Positions 24,460 to 34,138 of a stretch of 64,000 bases of DNA are shown here, in pieces; positions within the stretch are counted from its first letter, which is position 1, and each line of letters begins with the position of its first letter. The translations under genes and the position numbers were made by a program. Source of the stretch: Anaerobium acetethylicum (GTDB lineage: Bacteria > Bacillota > Clostridia > Lachnospirales > Lachnospiraceae); the NCBI RefSeq assembly GCF_900096945.1, contig NZ_FMKA01000003.1, positions 181,840 through 245,839 on the forward strand, written 5' to 3'. The notes beneath the pieces were generated by a model. The model ran no database searches. It saw nothing but the letters and a program-made list of their open reading frames with translations, and was not told where the DNA came from.

Positions 24460-26724
24460 TTACTTTTTAAACCTGCCCAGCACTTCATTCAGCATGATCA
24501 GCAGTCTTTCCTTCTTCGCTTCTGCCTCGATGCTTCCGTCGCTGCCCTGGAGATTGAGGATACCTTCTACAGCTACATCCTGAAACATGCCAAGGGTTGA
24601 TTTCTTGATCTTCATTCCTGATGTCGCATTGAAAAGCTGGATCAGCGCAGTTCCTGCTTCTTCATGAGCAAGGACATCCCCTACAGAATCCTTAATTGAG
24701 AAGTACCCTTCCTTGAATTCAAGTGACTTAACATCATTGAAGTCATCCGGGTTGAACCAGTTTGCTGCGCCCTCTGATCCGTCATCTTCTTCAACAAGGA
24801 TGTATTGCTGGTTGGCTTCTGCAACCTTTTCGATCGACATTGCATCAAAGAATTCACCTGCTTTTGCATTGATCATGGTAAGTCCCTCTAAGGGAACATT
24901 TTCAAAGATGAAGATGCGGTATCCTTCTTTGACTTCAAATGATTTTCCGTTTACGAAAAGCTCAACTGAAGGCTGGTTGCTGTATACCTTTATGGTTGTC
25001 GTGCTGCCTTTACGCTGCGCATATCTGTGTCCGCAGATATGTACGAACCCCTCTTTGCTCCAGAATGCCTTATACACATAAAAGGAATCTTTTTTGATCT
25101 TTCTGTCAAGCGTCATGAGGCCTTTGTTGTTTCTTCCCTTTACGCCGCCTTCATCCCTTGCATCACAGCCGAAGTCGAACATGTTCCACACATGGGTTGC
25201 CCAGAGCCATGGCCTTTCTTCAATGATTTTAGCCATATGTTCATGGTAAAGAGCCTGGTATTCTTCCGAATAATCCTTGACCTTCGGATTATCATTGTGG
25301 TAAGTAATGATGCCTTCAGCACCATATTCTGAAAGTCCTAATGGAATTTCAGGATATCTCTGGTGGAAATCATCCAGCCATGACTCATTCTGTTCCAGCG
25401 TTCCGCCATACCATCCGAAATAATGATTGTAGCTTACCGTCTGGGTAATCCTGTTCATTTCGCTTATAACCGGAACCATCGAAACCTGCGCGATTGTTGT
25501 AAGCCTTGAAGGATCCATTTCCCGGGTGAGCCTGTCAAGCTCTTTCAGGTTTTCGATAAGCTGCGGGCTTTCGCCTCCGATTGTAATTTCGTTTGCGATT
25601 CCCCAGAAGCAGATCGAAGAATGGTTGTAGTTCTGGACGATAAGTTCTTTCATTTGGCTGATGCAGTTGTCATGTGCCGCCGGAACCTTATTCATGACTG
25701 AGATAAATGGGATTTCAGCCCATACCACCATACCCGCTTCATCACACGCGTCGAAGAAGTACTGGCTGTGCTGGTAATGCGCAAGGCGGATTGTATTTGC
25801 ACCGATCTCCCTGATGAATTCCATATCCCTGTAGTGCTCCTCTTTTGTGAGGGCATTTCCTGCACCGAGAAGGTCCTGATGACGCGATACGCCACGAAGT
25901 GGTGTAAGAGTGCCGTTCAGAAAGAACCCTTTCTGAGGGTCTACGCTGTAGGTCCTGATTCCGTGTCTTGCCGATACTTCGTCGATCACTTCGTTATGCA
26001 CTACCAGCATTGCTTTTGCAGCGTAAAGATACGGATCCTCTACACCCTGCCACAGATGCGGGTTCAAAAGCATTACTTTTGTTTCAGCCACTTCTTTTGC
26101 AGGACAGCTTGCACTTGCTGCCACCTTTCCTTCTGCATCTAAAAGAAGGAATTCCACAGTCTGGTTTTCCGAAGGATTCTTAACGTAAGCCTTGAAATTC
26201 ACGATGGCATTTCCTTCTTCTACTGTCGAAGCGATTTCGAATCCGTTTCCGCCGAAATATTCAAGGTCAAAATGGCTTTCCATAACGGTAATGAGGTTTA
26301 CATTTCTGTATAATCCGCCGTAGAAGGTAAAGTCGGCCATCTGAGGATAAATATTGTCTTTAGGAGTATTGTCAACAAGGATTGCAACCGTATTGTCCCC
26401 GTCCTGCAGGGTTTCAGTGATGTCAGCCCTGAAAGCCGAATATCCGCCTTCATGGTAAACCATTTCGATTCCGTTTACGAAGATTTTCGAAGCATTCGCA
26501 GCTGCTTCTACTTCAATAAACACTTTTTCCGCTGCCGGCTTAACGATATTTTTCACATAATAGAAGGCGCCTTTCAGGTAGTTGTTTCCGCCATCCTGTC
26601 CGTCTGCCCCATTCCATGTATGAGGAAGATTTACGATTTCGCTGTCTTCCGGTACTGCTACAGGTACTTTACCGCAATCCTTAAGGAATGCCCAGTTTTC
26701 ATTTACATTTTTTATAATTCTCAT
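24460..26724 (-). CDS. Beta-galactosidase, glycoside hydrolase family 2
   Basis: A 754-residue cytoplasmic GH2 enzyme. The N-terminal sugar-binding domain (about 1-150, NLPHTWNG..FTFYGGLYR), the immunoglobulin-like domain (about 155-260) and the TIM barrel (from about 265) are in the usual order. Catalytic residues are Glu379 in GIANEI (acid/base) and Glu466 in LSEYGAEG (nucleophile). A C-terminal domain of the DUF4982 kind follows. The SEYGAEG form favours beta-galactosidase over beta-glucuronidase. No signal peptide is present, so it acts on sugars brought in by the GPH symporter encoded 120 bases upstream. An AraC regulator is divergent to the pair. Confidence 0.92.
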   Translation of the reverse strand: MRIIKNVNENWAFLKDCGKVPVAVPEDSEIVNLPHTWNGADGQDGGNNYLKGAFYYVKNIVKPAAEKVFIEVEAAANASKIFVNGIEMVYHEGGYSAFRADITETLQDGDNTVAILVDNTPKDNIYPQMADFTFYGGLYRNVNLITVMESHFDLEYFGGNGFEIASTVEEGNAIVNFKAYVKNPSENQTVEFLLLDAEGKVAASASCPAKEVAETKVMLLNPHLWQGVEDPYLYAAKAMLVVHNEVIDEVSARHGIRTYSVDPQKGFFLNGTLTPLRGVSRHQDLLGAGNALTKEEHYRDMEFIREIGANTIRLAHYQHSQYFFDACDEAGMVVWAEIPFISVMNKVPAAHDNCISQMKELIVQNYNHSSICFWGIANEITIGGESPQLIENLKELDRLTREMDPSRLTTIAQVSMVPVISEMNRITQTVSYNHYFGWYGGTLEQNESWLDDFHQRYPEIPLGLSEYGAEGIITYHNDNPKVKDYSEEYQALYHEHMAKIIEERPWLWATHVWNMFDFGCDARDEGGVKGRNNKGLMTLDRKIKKDSFYVYKAFWSKEGFVHICGHRYAQRKGSTTTIKVYSNQPSVELFVNGKSFEVKEGYRIFIFENVPLEGLTMINAKAGEFFDAMSIEKVAEANQQYILVEEDDGSEGAANWFNPDDFNDVKSLEFKEGYFSIKDSVGDVLAHEEAGTALIQLFNATSGMKIKKSTLGMFQDVAVEGILNLQGSDGSIEAEAKKERLLIMLNEVLGRFKK

Positions 26725-26844
26725 AGTTGGATATTCTTCCTTTCTTGCTCTTCAACTTTCTTTTACTCTTACAGTCCGGTAAAAGATCAGGCGGAATATG
26801 AATCATTCCGCCTGGCTTCATTTCAGTTTCTGATGACCTGTTTA

Positions 26845-28254
26845 TTATTTCTGAGCGCCACGACGTCTGATCAGTTCGGCAGAATTCTCCTGGACTTTCG
26901 CTTTTGTCAGCGGATAAGCGAATGTCATGACAAGGAATACGCCGAGGTAGCATAAGCCCGGAGCCAACGTTGCAACTGAGTAAACCTTATTGGAGACTTC
27001 CGCTGTCTGGGAAGCTGCTCCCGATGCATATCCGATTGCCGTGAGGACAAAACCGCCTAAGCCGCCTGCAAGTGCCTGTCCGACTTTACGTGAGAATGAA
27101 TAGATTGCATATACGGTTCCATCTTCTCTTTTGTATGTCCTTACTTCCTGGTAATCAATGACATCTGTTACAAATGCCCAGATGATCATGTTGAAGAATC
27201 CCATTCCAAAGTATCCCACCATCATTAAAACAATAAATACGACAGGTGATTCTATCTTCAGGAAGAACATGAGCATGTAGGCCGCTGCCGCTATCAGTAT
27301 GCTTACACTTCCTGATTCCTTTTTACCGAATTTTTTGGAGAGGATGGATGCAAACGGTGCTGCTGCAAGCATTGCTCCAACACTGAAAAAGCTTGTTACT
27401 GCCAGCAGTTTCGTGTTTTTGAAGTAATCCATGAAAAGGTATGTATTCATACTCTGGGATAAAATCATTGCCAACAGGAGCATCAAGGCAGCTCCGATCA
27501 ATGACAACAAGGCACGATTCTTAAATATTCCTTTGAATGACTGAAGTAAGCTTACCTGCTCTTCTTTCTTAGGTGTAACCTGCACACGTTCAATCACAAA
27601 TTTATAGCAGATTGTATAGCATACTATAGCCAATATTCCGAATACCACCGCTATAATCGTAAAGTTCTCCGGTACGACTACCTGGTTTCCTGCTTCGTCA
27701 GTCGTATAGATGATCAATGGAGCGATTACATTGATTGCAAGCGATGCCAGTGTACTGCCCATGCTTCTGAATGTGGAAAGAGCCGACCTGTCTCCTGCAT
27801 CTGCGCTGACCACAGAAGCCATTGACCCGTAAGGAATGTTGATTCCTGTATAGCAGATGCTGCCCCATAACAGGTAGGTAACCGACATATAGATAATCTT
27901 AGCTGTATACGACCAGTCCTTTACAAAATACATATACATGAGCATACTTGCAATCGCAACCGGAACAGCCATTCTTCTGATCCATGATCTGAAACGGCCG
28001 TCTTTTGCTGGTTTCATGGTGTCACAGATACGTCCCATCCCGACGTCAGTAAATGCATCCACAAAACGTGCAGCCAGGAAGAGTGTCCCCACTATTGCTC
28101 CGCTTACCCCCAGTACTTTTGTATAAAATACCATTAAATAGCTGCTTGCAAAGATAAAGCTGAAATCATTTCCGAAATCTCCGAACATATATCCAAGCTT
28201 ATCCTTGAGACCGAATGGTCTGACCTGATTGTTTTTCTGATTATTACCTGACAT
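26845..28254 (-). CDS. GPH family sugar:cation symporter
   Basis: A 469-residue permease of the glycoside-pentoside-hexuronide family (MelB/XylP/UidB type). The first helices carry DKLGYMFGDFGNDFSF and the loop RFVDAFTDVGMGRICD typical of the cation site; twelve membrane helices follow. It brings a glycoside into the cell in symport with sodium or protons and is paired with the GH2 enzyme. The start is placed at 28254, where GGAAGGAG lies eight bases upstream; a longer frame to 28272 would overlap this site. Confidence 0.92.
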   Translation of the reverse strand: MSGNNQKNNQVRPFGLKDKLGYMFGDFGNDFSFIFASSYLMVFYTKVLGVSGAIVGTLFLAARFVDAFTDVGMGRICDTMKPAKDGRFRSWIRRMAVPVAIASMLMYMYFVKDWSYTAKIIYMSVTYLLWGSICYTGINIPYGSMASVVSADAGDRSALSTFRSMGSTLASLAINVIAPLIIYTTDEAGNQVVVPENFTIIAVVFGILAIVCYTICYKFVIERVQVTPKKEEQVSLLQSFKGIFKNRALLSLIGAALMLLLAMILSQSMNTYLFMDYFKNTKLLAVTSFFSVGAMLAAAPFASILSKKFGKKESGSVSILIAAAAYMLMFFLKIESPVVFIVLMMVGYFGMGFFNMIIWAFVTDVIDYQEVRTYKREDGTVYAIYSFSRKVGQALAGGLGGFVLTAIGYASGAASQTAEVSNKVYSVATLAPGLCYLGVFLVMTFAYPLTKAKVQENSAELIRRRGAQK

Positions 28255-28293
28255 GTCGATGTCTCCTTCCAAATATTATGTTATTAGAATACC

Positions 28294-28358
28294 GTTACTA
28301 TTCACTCCGTGACCAGTAACACGCTTCGCGATGCACCGGATGATGTGTTAACAATAAC
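28294..28358 (+). repeat. Family C element, copy C2
   Basis: GTTACTATTCACTCCGTGA, CCAGTAACACGCTTCGCGATG and a right part ending GTGTTAACAATAAC. It matches C3 at 32246-32310 over its length and lies, like C3, between two divergent genes. Confidence 0.75.
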
Positions 28359-28501
28359 AGAATACCACTCTCATGAAATAACCGTTATGACTATTTCATT
28401 TACATTTGTACTATTTTTTGGTATTATAATCTCAAAACAAATATTGTACTTGTACTGTGACAATTTCCACAATACCATGCCGCTCAGAAAGGAGATTCGC
28501 A

Positions 28502-29728
28502 ATGAACGATTTCCCGATCAATCTCATACAAGACCTGATCCAGTCAACCCTCGGCATAGACGTGCACCATTTTCAGCCCCCCTATGATGATATGGAGCTC
28601 ATGGACAGGGGGCTTTACAAGGCTCTTAACCGGGATTTTGATTACAGAACCATACTGGAACTTGACATCTTTCAGAACGCCCAGAAAAACTACATACATT
28701 TTATACAGAACAGCCTTGATCTGAACTATGCTTTCCTGCTGATTCCCGACACTTCCGAATACGAATTTCTGACTATCGGTCCCTATATTTTCGAAATCCC
28801 CGACGATGCCTTTTATAAAAGGATTATGGACAAAAACCAGTTTCCTGCCTCTCTCCTGCCTACGATCAAAAACTATTTCCAGACCATACCCGTGACCATA
28901 GAGTGCTCAATTATTGCATCCGTGCATACGATAGCCTCGTACCTCTTCCCTTCATACGATCCAAAAAACATCAAAATATTCCAGGCATCTGCAGGATTTG
29001 ATTATTCCGAAGAACCAGATGCGGCATTGAATTTTTCGATGGAAATCCTGGAGCAACGGTATGCAATTGAAAACGATCTGCTTGAGGCAGTCAAGGCCGG
29101 CGACTCCGATTCAGCGCTCTACTATATTCAGAAATTCACACAGAAATACGTGCCCAGGCGATTTGAAAATCCCTTGAGAAATCTAAAAAACACACTGCTC
29201 ATACTAAATACGCTTTGCAGGAAAGCTACAGAAGCAGGAATGGTGCATCCCTTCTATATTGACAAACTTTCCGAAAAAATCGCAGTACAGATTGAAGCCA
29301 TTACGGATTCGACTCTGCTTTATCCAATGACAAGCGATATCACACGCAAGTATTGCATGCTTGTAAAGAACTATTCCCTTGCCGGCTACTCCCATACCGT
29401 AAGGAAGATGATCAACTACATCAATCTGAACCTGAGTTCTCCCCTGTCCCTCAGTGTAATAGCCGAGGCGCTGAATCTGAATCCGACCTATCTGTCCGCA
29501 CAGTTCAGGAAGGAATACGGCACCACACTGACGGACTTCATCCATGCACAGAGGATACAGGCAGCCATAAAACTGCTGAATTCCACTGAACTTCCGATTC
29601 AGGAGATTGCCGATAAAATCGGGCTGGATGACCTCAGTTATTTTTCTAAGCTATTCAAAAAGCAGCTGGGCATGTCGCCTCTGAAATACCGGCAGATCGT
29701 AAAAGCGCAGGATAAGTCTCCGACTTAA
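28502..29728 (+). CDS. AraC-family transcription regulator
   Basis: A 408-residue regulator. The C-terminal 100 residues hold two helix-turn-helix units: LSLSVIAEALNLNPTYLSAQFRKEYG and LPIQEIADKIGLDDLSYFSKLFKKQLG, followed by MSPLKYRQ. The N-terminal 280 residues are a sensor part without membrane helices and do not show a cupin pattern I can name. The gene is divergent from the GPH symporter and beta-galactosidase genes and probably controls them in response to a glycoside. GAAAGGAG lies before the ATG at 28502. Its stop overlaps the convergent ABC ATPase stop by four bases. Confidence 0.9.
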   Translation: MNDFPINLIQDLIQSTLGIDVHHFQPPYDDMELMDRGLYKALNRDFDYRTILELDIFQNAQKNYIHFIQNSLDLNYAFLLIPDTSEYEFLTIGPYIFEIPDDAFYKRIMDKNQFPASLLPTIKNYFQTIPVTIECSIIASVHTIASYLFPSYDPKNIKIFQASAGFDYSEEPDAALNFSMEILEQRYAIENDLLEAVKAGDSDSALYYIQKFTQKYVPRRFENPLRNLKNTLLILNTLCRKATEAGMVHPFYIDKLSEKIAVQIEAITDSTLLYPMTSDITRKYCMLVKNYSLAGYSHTVRKMINYINLNLSSPLSLSVIAEALNLNPTYLSAQFRKEYGTTLTDFIHAQRIQAAIKLLNSTELPIQEIADKIGLDDLSYFSKLFKKQLGMSPLKYRQIVKAQDKSPT

Positions 29729-30333
29729 CAGGCGCTTTCATCCGCCCTGCTGGATTTTTTCTTCAGCATTATGATTTCAGCACCGAATGCTTCTGCCTCT
29801 GCTTTGTCATGGGTCACGATGATTGTAATCTTATTTTTTACTTTTTCCTTAATATACTCTGTTGCCTTGTGTTTGAGTTTGGCGTCCAGGCCTTTCAGCG
29901 GTTCGTCCATGATAACGATGTCCGGATCTGTAATAAGGGCACGCACGAGAGCTATTCTGCGTTTCATGCCTCCGCTGAGCTCTGACACCGGTTTTCCCCG
30001 GTAATCCTCAAGTCCCACCTTGGAGAATTCCTCCTCAATATCCTTCCTTGTTATCTTTTTATCCACGACCAGCTTTATATTTCCAATTGCATCAAGCCCC
30101 TCGCAGAGACGGTCCTCCTGAAATACCGCGGACAACCTCTTCCCGCTTATTCCTGAAACAGTCCCACTGTCTGGATCCATCAGCCCCAGCAGGATGTTCA
30201 GCAGCGTGGTCTTGCCCGCTCCCGAGGCACCCATGATGCAGGTTATGGAGTTGTCTCCGAATTTAGCGCTGAAGCCCTCAAGCACTGTCTGCTGTTCGAA
30301 TTTCTTCTTTAAATCAATGATTTCAACTGCCAT
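29725..30333 (-). CDS. ABC transporter ATPase (nitrate/sulfonate/taurine type)
   Basis: A 202-residue ATP-binding subunit: Walker A GASGAGKTT near 36-44, Q-loop VFQEDRL, signature LSGGMKRR and Walker B VIMDEPLKGLD. The short length and the pattern match the SsuB/TauB group. It overlaps the permease gene by 11 bases and forms the third gene of the SBP-permease-ATPase unit. The substrate cannot be read from this subunit. Confidence 0.9.
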   Translation of the reverse strand: MAVEIIDLKKKFEQQTVLEGFSAKFGDNSITCIMGASGAGKTTLLNILLGLMDPDSGTVSGISGKRLSAVFQEDRLCEGLDAIGNIKLVVDKKITRKDIEEEFSKVGLEDYRGKPVSELSGGMKRRIALVRALITDPDIVIMDEPLKGLDAKLKHKATEYIKEKVKNKITIIVTHDKAEAEAFGAEIIMLKKKSSRADESAC

Positions 30334-31099
30334 ATCTCTTTACCCGTCTTTCCACGAAATGTATCGCTCTCATGACTGTTTTTTCAAAAAACACGCTGAT
30401 TATAATAATGACTATGGTCCATGCAAAAAGCTCCTTTGTCATAAGGTAAAGCTTGGCCTCATAAAGTCTCGCTCCTATCGAACGGGATGGAAGGCCGATT
30501 ACCTCTGCTGCAATCCCTGACTTCCAGCAGAAACCAAGGCCTACCGAACAGGCTGAGATAAAATACGGCATAACGGCAGGAATATAGATGTAGATCATTT
30601 TTTTCATACGCGGAACCCGGAATACCTTTGCCATCTCAAGAAGCTTCTGATCCGTGCTCTGTATCCCCTGGAGCATGTTGCTGTAGACAACAGGCAGCAC
30701 CATCAGAAATGAAATCAGGACCGAAAGGTTCTTTGAATGCACCCAGATCAATGCGATTATGATAAATGAAGCTACCGGTGTCGTCTTTATAATAACCATA
30801 GGCGGTGCAAGGATTTCCCTGACCAGCCTGCTCCTATGTGAACATGCGCCCAGCACGATGCCGGCTGCAATCGCCATGAAAAATCCCAGAACAATTCTCG
30901 AAAACGAATACATGACCGACTGCCAGAACTCTGCCTCCCGAAACAGCCCCCACAGTGCTCCCATGACTGCAAAAGGAGATGCCAGAAGCATCTCCCTGCC
31001 TACAGCCATGCTGAGGACCTGCCATACCGTAATCCAGAAAAGGACTGCTGCTATTTTATATCTGTTGTCTGTAATATCCCTTTTCAGTTTACCCATCAT
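30323..31099 (-). CDS. ABC transporter permease (SsuC-like)
   Basis: A 258-residue membrane protein with about six helices and the coupling-loop pattern EMAKVFRVPRMKKMIYIYIPAVMPYF, as in SsuC/TauC/NrtB permeases. I place the start at 31099, where GGAGG lies five bases upstream; an adjacent ATG at 31096 is also possible. It sits between the substrate-binding protein gene and the ATPase gene. Confidence 0.9.
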   Translation of the reverse strand: MMGKLKRDITDNRYKIAAVLFWITVWQVLSMAVGREMLLASPFAVMGALWGLFREAEFWQSVMYSFSRIVLGFFMAIAAGIVLGACSHRSRLVREILAPPMVIIKTTPVASFIIIALIWVHSKNLSVLISFLMVLPVVYSNMLQGIQSTDQKLLEMAKVFRVPRMKKMIYIYIPAVMPYFISACSVGLGFCWKSGIAAEVIGLPSRSIGARLYEAKLYLMTKELFAWTIVIIIISVFFEKTVMRAIHFVERRVKRYGS

Positions 31100-31116
31100 C
31101 CGTTCCTCCACTGCTT

Positions 31117-32175
31117 TTATTTCTTCAGATAATAGAAATCATCACCCGGCATTTTCCCCCCGACCGAATTCGGATTCTGTCCAAACAGAACTTCCAGGTA
31201 TCCGCTTACCTTTTCCTTCATCTCATCCCCGCCAATGAACGTGATATTGCACAGCGGGATCGCCTTTTCTGTGACATCTGCCTTGAAAATCTCAAACTTC
31301 TCAACAAGGGCAGCCGCGTCGCCAGCATTCTCATTTACGTAAGCTGCTGAATCCTTGTATTCCTCCAGAAATGCATCTACTGCTTCCTGGTTTTCCTCAA
31401 GAAAGTCCTTCCTGACAACAACTACGCCTGTTACGATACCGCTTCCGTCGTTACTGATTTTATCCCATTCCTCCTGAATGTCAATCGCAATCCTTACCTT
31501 ATCGTTGCTCATCATGACTGTGGTGACATAAGGCTGTGGAAGCACCGCTATGGCATCCTCTGAGCTGCTGAGTATGGACGCCACCTCAGTGGCCTCTGCC
31601 TTGTATTCAATTGTCAAATCTGAAGCCGGATCTATCCCGTTCGACTGAAGCAGATAATTGAGGGTATATTCCGGAGTCGTTCCTTTTCCTGTTGAGTAGA
31701 CTGTCCTGCCTTTCAAGTCCTCCACTGAACTGACTGACATGCCTGTCTCAATTACATAAAGGACGTTCAGCGTATTGATTCCGGCAAGCATGATCCCACC
31801 CTCAGTCTTGTTATAAAGCACAGATGCAAGGTTGCATGGAACAGCAGCTATATCGATTTCGCCCTTCACGAGTGCCGCACTGATTTCATCCGCTGTGCCT
31901 GCCACCTTGAACTTATAATTGTTGGCAGCCTCTCCATTTGCAGCAACCTCCATCATCTTCACCATGCCGATTGAGGTTGCTCCTTTAAGCCCGGCGATGC
32001 TGATATCCATTTTTTCTGCCTGCCCGGTTTCTTCCTCTCCGGTTTCTTCGTTTCCTGTTTCTGCTGTGGTCTTTTCACTTGCGGTATCACCGTTTCCGCC
32101 TTCCGAACCACTGCACCCTCCTATCATGGTAACGCTTAACATGATGACTATCAAAACTGACATTAACTTCTTCAT
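31117..32175 (-). CDS. ABC transporter substrate-binding lipoprotein
   Basis: A 352-residue lipoprotein with lipobox IGGC (Cys21), an acidic linker of Glu/Thr repeats, and a periplasmic-binding-protein type II fold (about 55-345) related to SsuA/TauA: GATSIGMVKMME, GTTPEYTLNYLLQSNGID and EDAIAVLPQPYVT. This group binds alkylsulfonates, nitrate, thiamin precursors or riboflavin precursors; nothing in the window decides between them. It is the first gene of the transport unit. The divergent neighbour is a DUF434 gene. Confidence 0.88.
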   Translation of the reverse strand: MKKLMSVLIVIMLSVTMIGGCSGSEGGNGDTASEKTTAETGNEETGEEETGQAEKMDISIAGLKGATSIGMVKMMEVAANGEAANNYKFKVAGTADEISAALVKGEIDIAAVPCNLASVLYNKTEGGIMLAGINTLNVLYVIETGMSVSSVEDLKGRTVYSTGKGTTPEYTLNYLLQSNGIDPASDLTIEYKAEATEVASILSSSEDAIAVLPQPYVTTVMMSNDKVRIAIDIQEEWDKISNDGSGIVTGVVVVRKDFLEENQEAVDAFLEEYKDSAAYVNENAGDAAALVEKFEIFKADVTEKAIPLCNITFIGGDEMKEKVSGYLEVLFGQNPNSVGGKMPGDDFYYLKK

Positions 32176-32245
32176 TTTAAATCCCCTTTCTTATATCGAA
32201 GTATGTTTGTACCTATATTTGTAAGTATTCCGCCTGTATTCTCCG

Positions 32246-32310
32246 GTTACCATTCACTCCGTGAACAATAACACGCTTCGCGATGTAAAAACGACGTGTG
32301 AACAGTAATA
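32246..32310 (+). repeat. Family C element, copy C3
   Basis: GTTACCATTCACTCCGTGAA, CAATAACACGCTTCGCGATG and a right end GTGTGAACAGTAAT. The left and right ends are inverted repeats of one another. It lies between the divergent transport and DUF434 genes. Confidence 0.75.
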
Positions 32311-32443
32311 TCCTCAGCCCTTACTTTGACATAATTATAACACTTTAATTCCTGTTTCACATCAGAAAATGTTATAATAAATATGTGCTACAGCACAAAT
32401 CCAAAGACAAAGCATCTGTTCTATTCCGAAAGGGGTGTCCGAA

Positions 32444-33193
32444 ATGCCATCTAACGCAGGAAAAAGAGGCTCCAACCCAAATGATTCCGCATGGTTTACC
32501 GGTGAAGCTCTTGCCAGGCTCGCAGCTGCCCATAAGGATGTCAGCTGGCTCCTTGACCGCGGCTATAAAACAGACTCCATAATCGAATTTACAGGGAACC
32601 GGTACCAGTTATCTGCCAGACAGAGAAATGCCCTGAAAAGAGCAGCCTCCTCAAGTATCCAGAACAAAAGGCGAAAATCCGCTATGCTGCCTTTCGAGGC
32701 CGCAAAACATGGATGCCTCTATGTCGACGGATTCAACCTGATTATTACCCTTGAAGTCGCTTTATCCGGAAGTCCCATCATCAAAGGAAGTGACGGGGTT
32801 TTAAGGGATCTTGCCGGACTGAGGGGAACCTACAGTCTGATTGCGCAGACAGACAAGGCTCTGGATCTTATCGGCAGATGCTTGCGGGAACTTTCCGTGC
32901 CGGAGGCTGTCTTCTATCTGGATTCGCCCGTATCGAACTCCGGCCGTCTGAAAAAGAGCATTCTTGAACATGCCAAGAACTGGGAAATGCCTGTCCAGGT
33001 AGTGCTCGTACCTAATGCAGATGTGATGTTTTACGGAATGGAACGGGTCGTCAGCGGCGATTCCATCGTCCTGGACCGATGCTTAAGCTGGTTCAACCTT
33101 TCTCTTAAAATCATAGGCGACTACATAAAGGATGCTTGGATCATAGACTTCGACAGCACATCAATACTCCTCCAGTCTCCAAAAAAGACATGA
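32444..33193 (+). CDS. DUF434 / DUF5616 protein
   Basis: A 249-residue protein. The N-terminal third matches DUF434 (FTGEALARLAAAHKDVSWLLDRGYKTDS) and the rest DUF5616, with YVDGFNLIITLEVALSG and an acidic cluster that recalls NYN/PIN-like nuclease folds. Such a fold would make it a candidate RNA-processing enzyme, but no activity is established. The start at 32444 is set by AAAGGGG eight bases upstream; a GTG at 32435 overlaps this site. A TATAAT element at 32373-32378 probably drives it. It ends at a shared terminator with pcm. Confidence 0.8.
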   Translation: MPSNAGKRGSNPNDSAWFTGEALARLAAAHKDVSWLLDRGYKTDSIIEFTGNRYQLSARQRNALKRAASSSIQNKRRKSAMLPFEAAKHGCLYVDGFNLIITLEVALSGSPIIKGSDGVLRDLAGLRGTYSLIAQTDKALDLIGRCLRELSVPEAVFYLDSPVSNSGRLKKSILEHAKNWEMPVQVVLVPNADVMFYGMERVVSGDSIVLDRCLSWFNLSLKIIGDYIKDAWIIDFDSTSILLQSPKKT

Positions 33194-33206
33194 TTCTTTA
33201 TTGCCT

Positions 33207-33255
33207 AAAAGGCCCTCCGGGACGGCTATGCTTCAACCGTCCCGGAGGGCCTTTT
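33207..33255. terminator. Bidirectional terminator between DUF434 gene and pcm
   Basis: A perfect 19-base stem, AAAAGGCCCTCCGGGACGG with its complement, separated by 11 bases. It serves the convergent DUF434 and pcm genes. Confidence 0.95.
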
Positions 33256-33270
33256 CTATAAAATGCGCTA

Positions 33271-33867
33271 TCAGAAGTTCGGCTCACGCCATCCATACTT
33301 GCCATGTAGCTCCACAAATCTGACGTGTTCAATAACCTCGCTGTCGACTTCATCCTTCATATCTTTGGTAACGAGAACCAGTTCCTGCATATCCGGCGGT
33401 CCCACCGGAATTACCATCCTGCCACCCGGCTTCAGCTGATCGATGAGTTCCTGGGGCAGTTCGCTTGCCGCAGCTGTGACCATGATCCTGTCATAGGGTG
33501 CGTTTTCCTCCCATCCCTCGCTGCCGTCTCCGACCTTGAACACGATGTTCTTATATCCCATCTCCTCAAGCCTGTCCTGGGCTTTTACGGACAGCTCCTG
33601 AATCCGTTCGACCGTGAATACCTGGCCGGAAAATTCTGCAAGGAGCGCCGTCTGATACCCGGAACCTGTTCCGATTTCCAGAACCCTGCTGTCCTTCTCC
33701 GGTCCCAGAAGCCTTGTCATCTCAACTACCAGGCTTGGCTGCGAAATCGTCTGTCCGTAGCCGATCGGCAGAGCTTCGTCTACTCCCGAATATGGTTTGT
33801 ATTCGTTATCTATAAACGCCGACCTGTCGAGTTTCTTAAAAAAAGCAAGCAATTCATCATAATTCAT
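33271..33867 (-). CDS. pcm: Protein-L-isoaspartate O-methyltransferase
   Basis: The 198-residue enzyme methylates isoaspartyl residues in aged proteins with S-adenosylmethionine and so starts their repair. The family motifs are clear: YGQTISQPSLVVEMT, the SAM-binding VLEIGTGSGYQTALLA, and YDRIMVTAAASELP. GGGAGG lies eight bases before the ATG. It lies 58 bases downstream of a 38-codon remnant of a DNA glycosylase gene in the same direction. Confidence 0.93.
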   Translation of the reverse strand: MNYDELLAFFKKLDRSAFIDNEYKPYSGVDEALPIGYGQTISQPSLVVEMTRLLGPEKDSRVLEIGTGSGYQTALLAEFSGQVFTVERIQELSVKAQDRLEEMGYKNIVFKVGDGSEGWEENAPYDRIMVTAAASELPQELIDQLKPGGRMVIPVGPPDMQELVLVTKDMKDEVDSEVIEHVRFVELHGKYGWREPNF

Positions 33868-33925
33868 GGCAATCGCCTCCCGCGCTTTCCTTATTATCTA
33901 ATTCTAACACGCTTCTCTATGTCTG

Positions 33926-34042
33926 TCACTTTTCCGGAACGGGCTGACACACAGGGCAAAAATAGACATTCCCGATTGTCTTCCCTTTGATTTTTTCGTT
34001 AAGCTGCCTTGCGATATTGTTGCTTTCTGGTATTTCTATCAT
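33926..34042 (-). pseudogene. Internally deleted Fpg/Nei DNA glycosylase remnant
   Basis: A 38-codon frame with a good AGGAG ribosome binding site reads MIEIPESNNIARQLNEKI, then KGKTIGNV, and then directly YFCPVCQPVPEK and a stop. The first part is the N-terminus of clostridial formamidopyrimidine-type glycosylases (normally MIELPE..ARQI..LKGK), and the CPVCQ motif is the second half of their C-terminal zinc finger. The roughly 240 residues between are missing. The junction is in frame, so the remnant keeps an intact start and stop. It would have no catalytic fold. Confidence 0.75.
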
Positions 34043-34138
34043 AATCATCTCTCCTAGCTGACAATGCTTTAAACAATCGTACAATTCGTGATGCAATTCT
34101 ATTAATTTTCAGTTTATATTTTTATTTTGTGTGATTTG

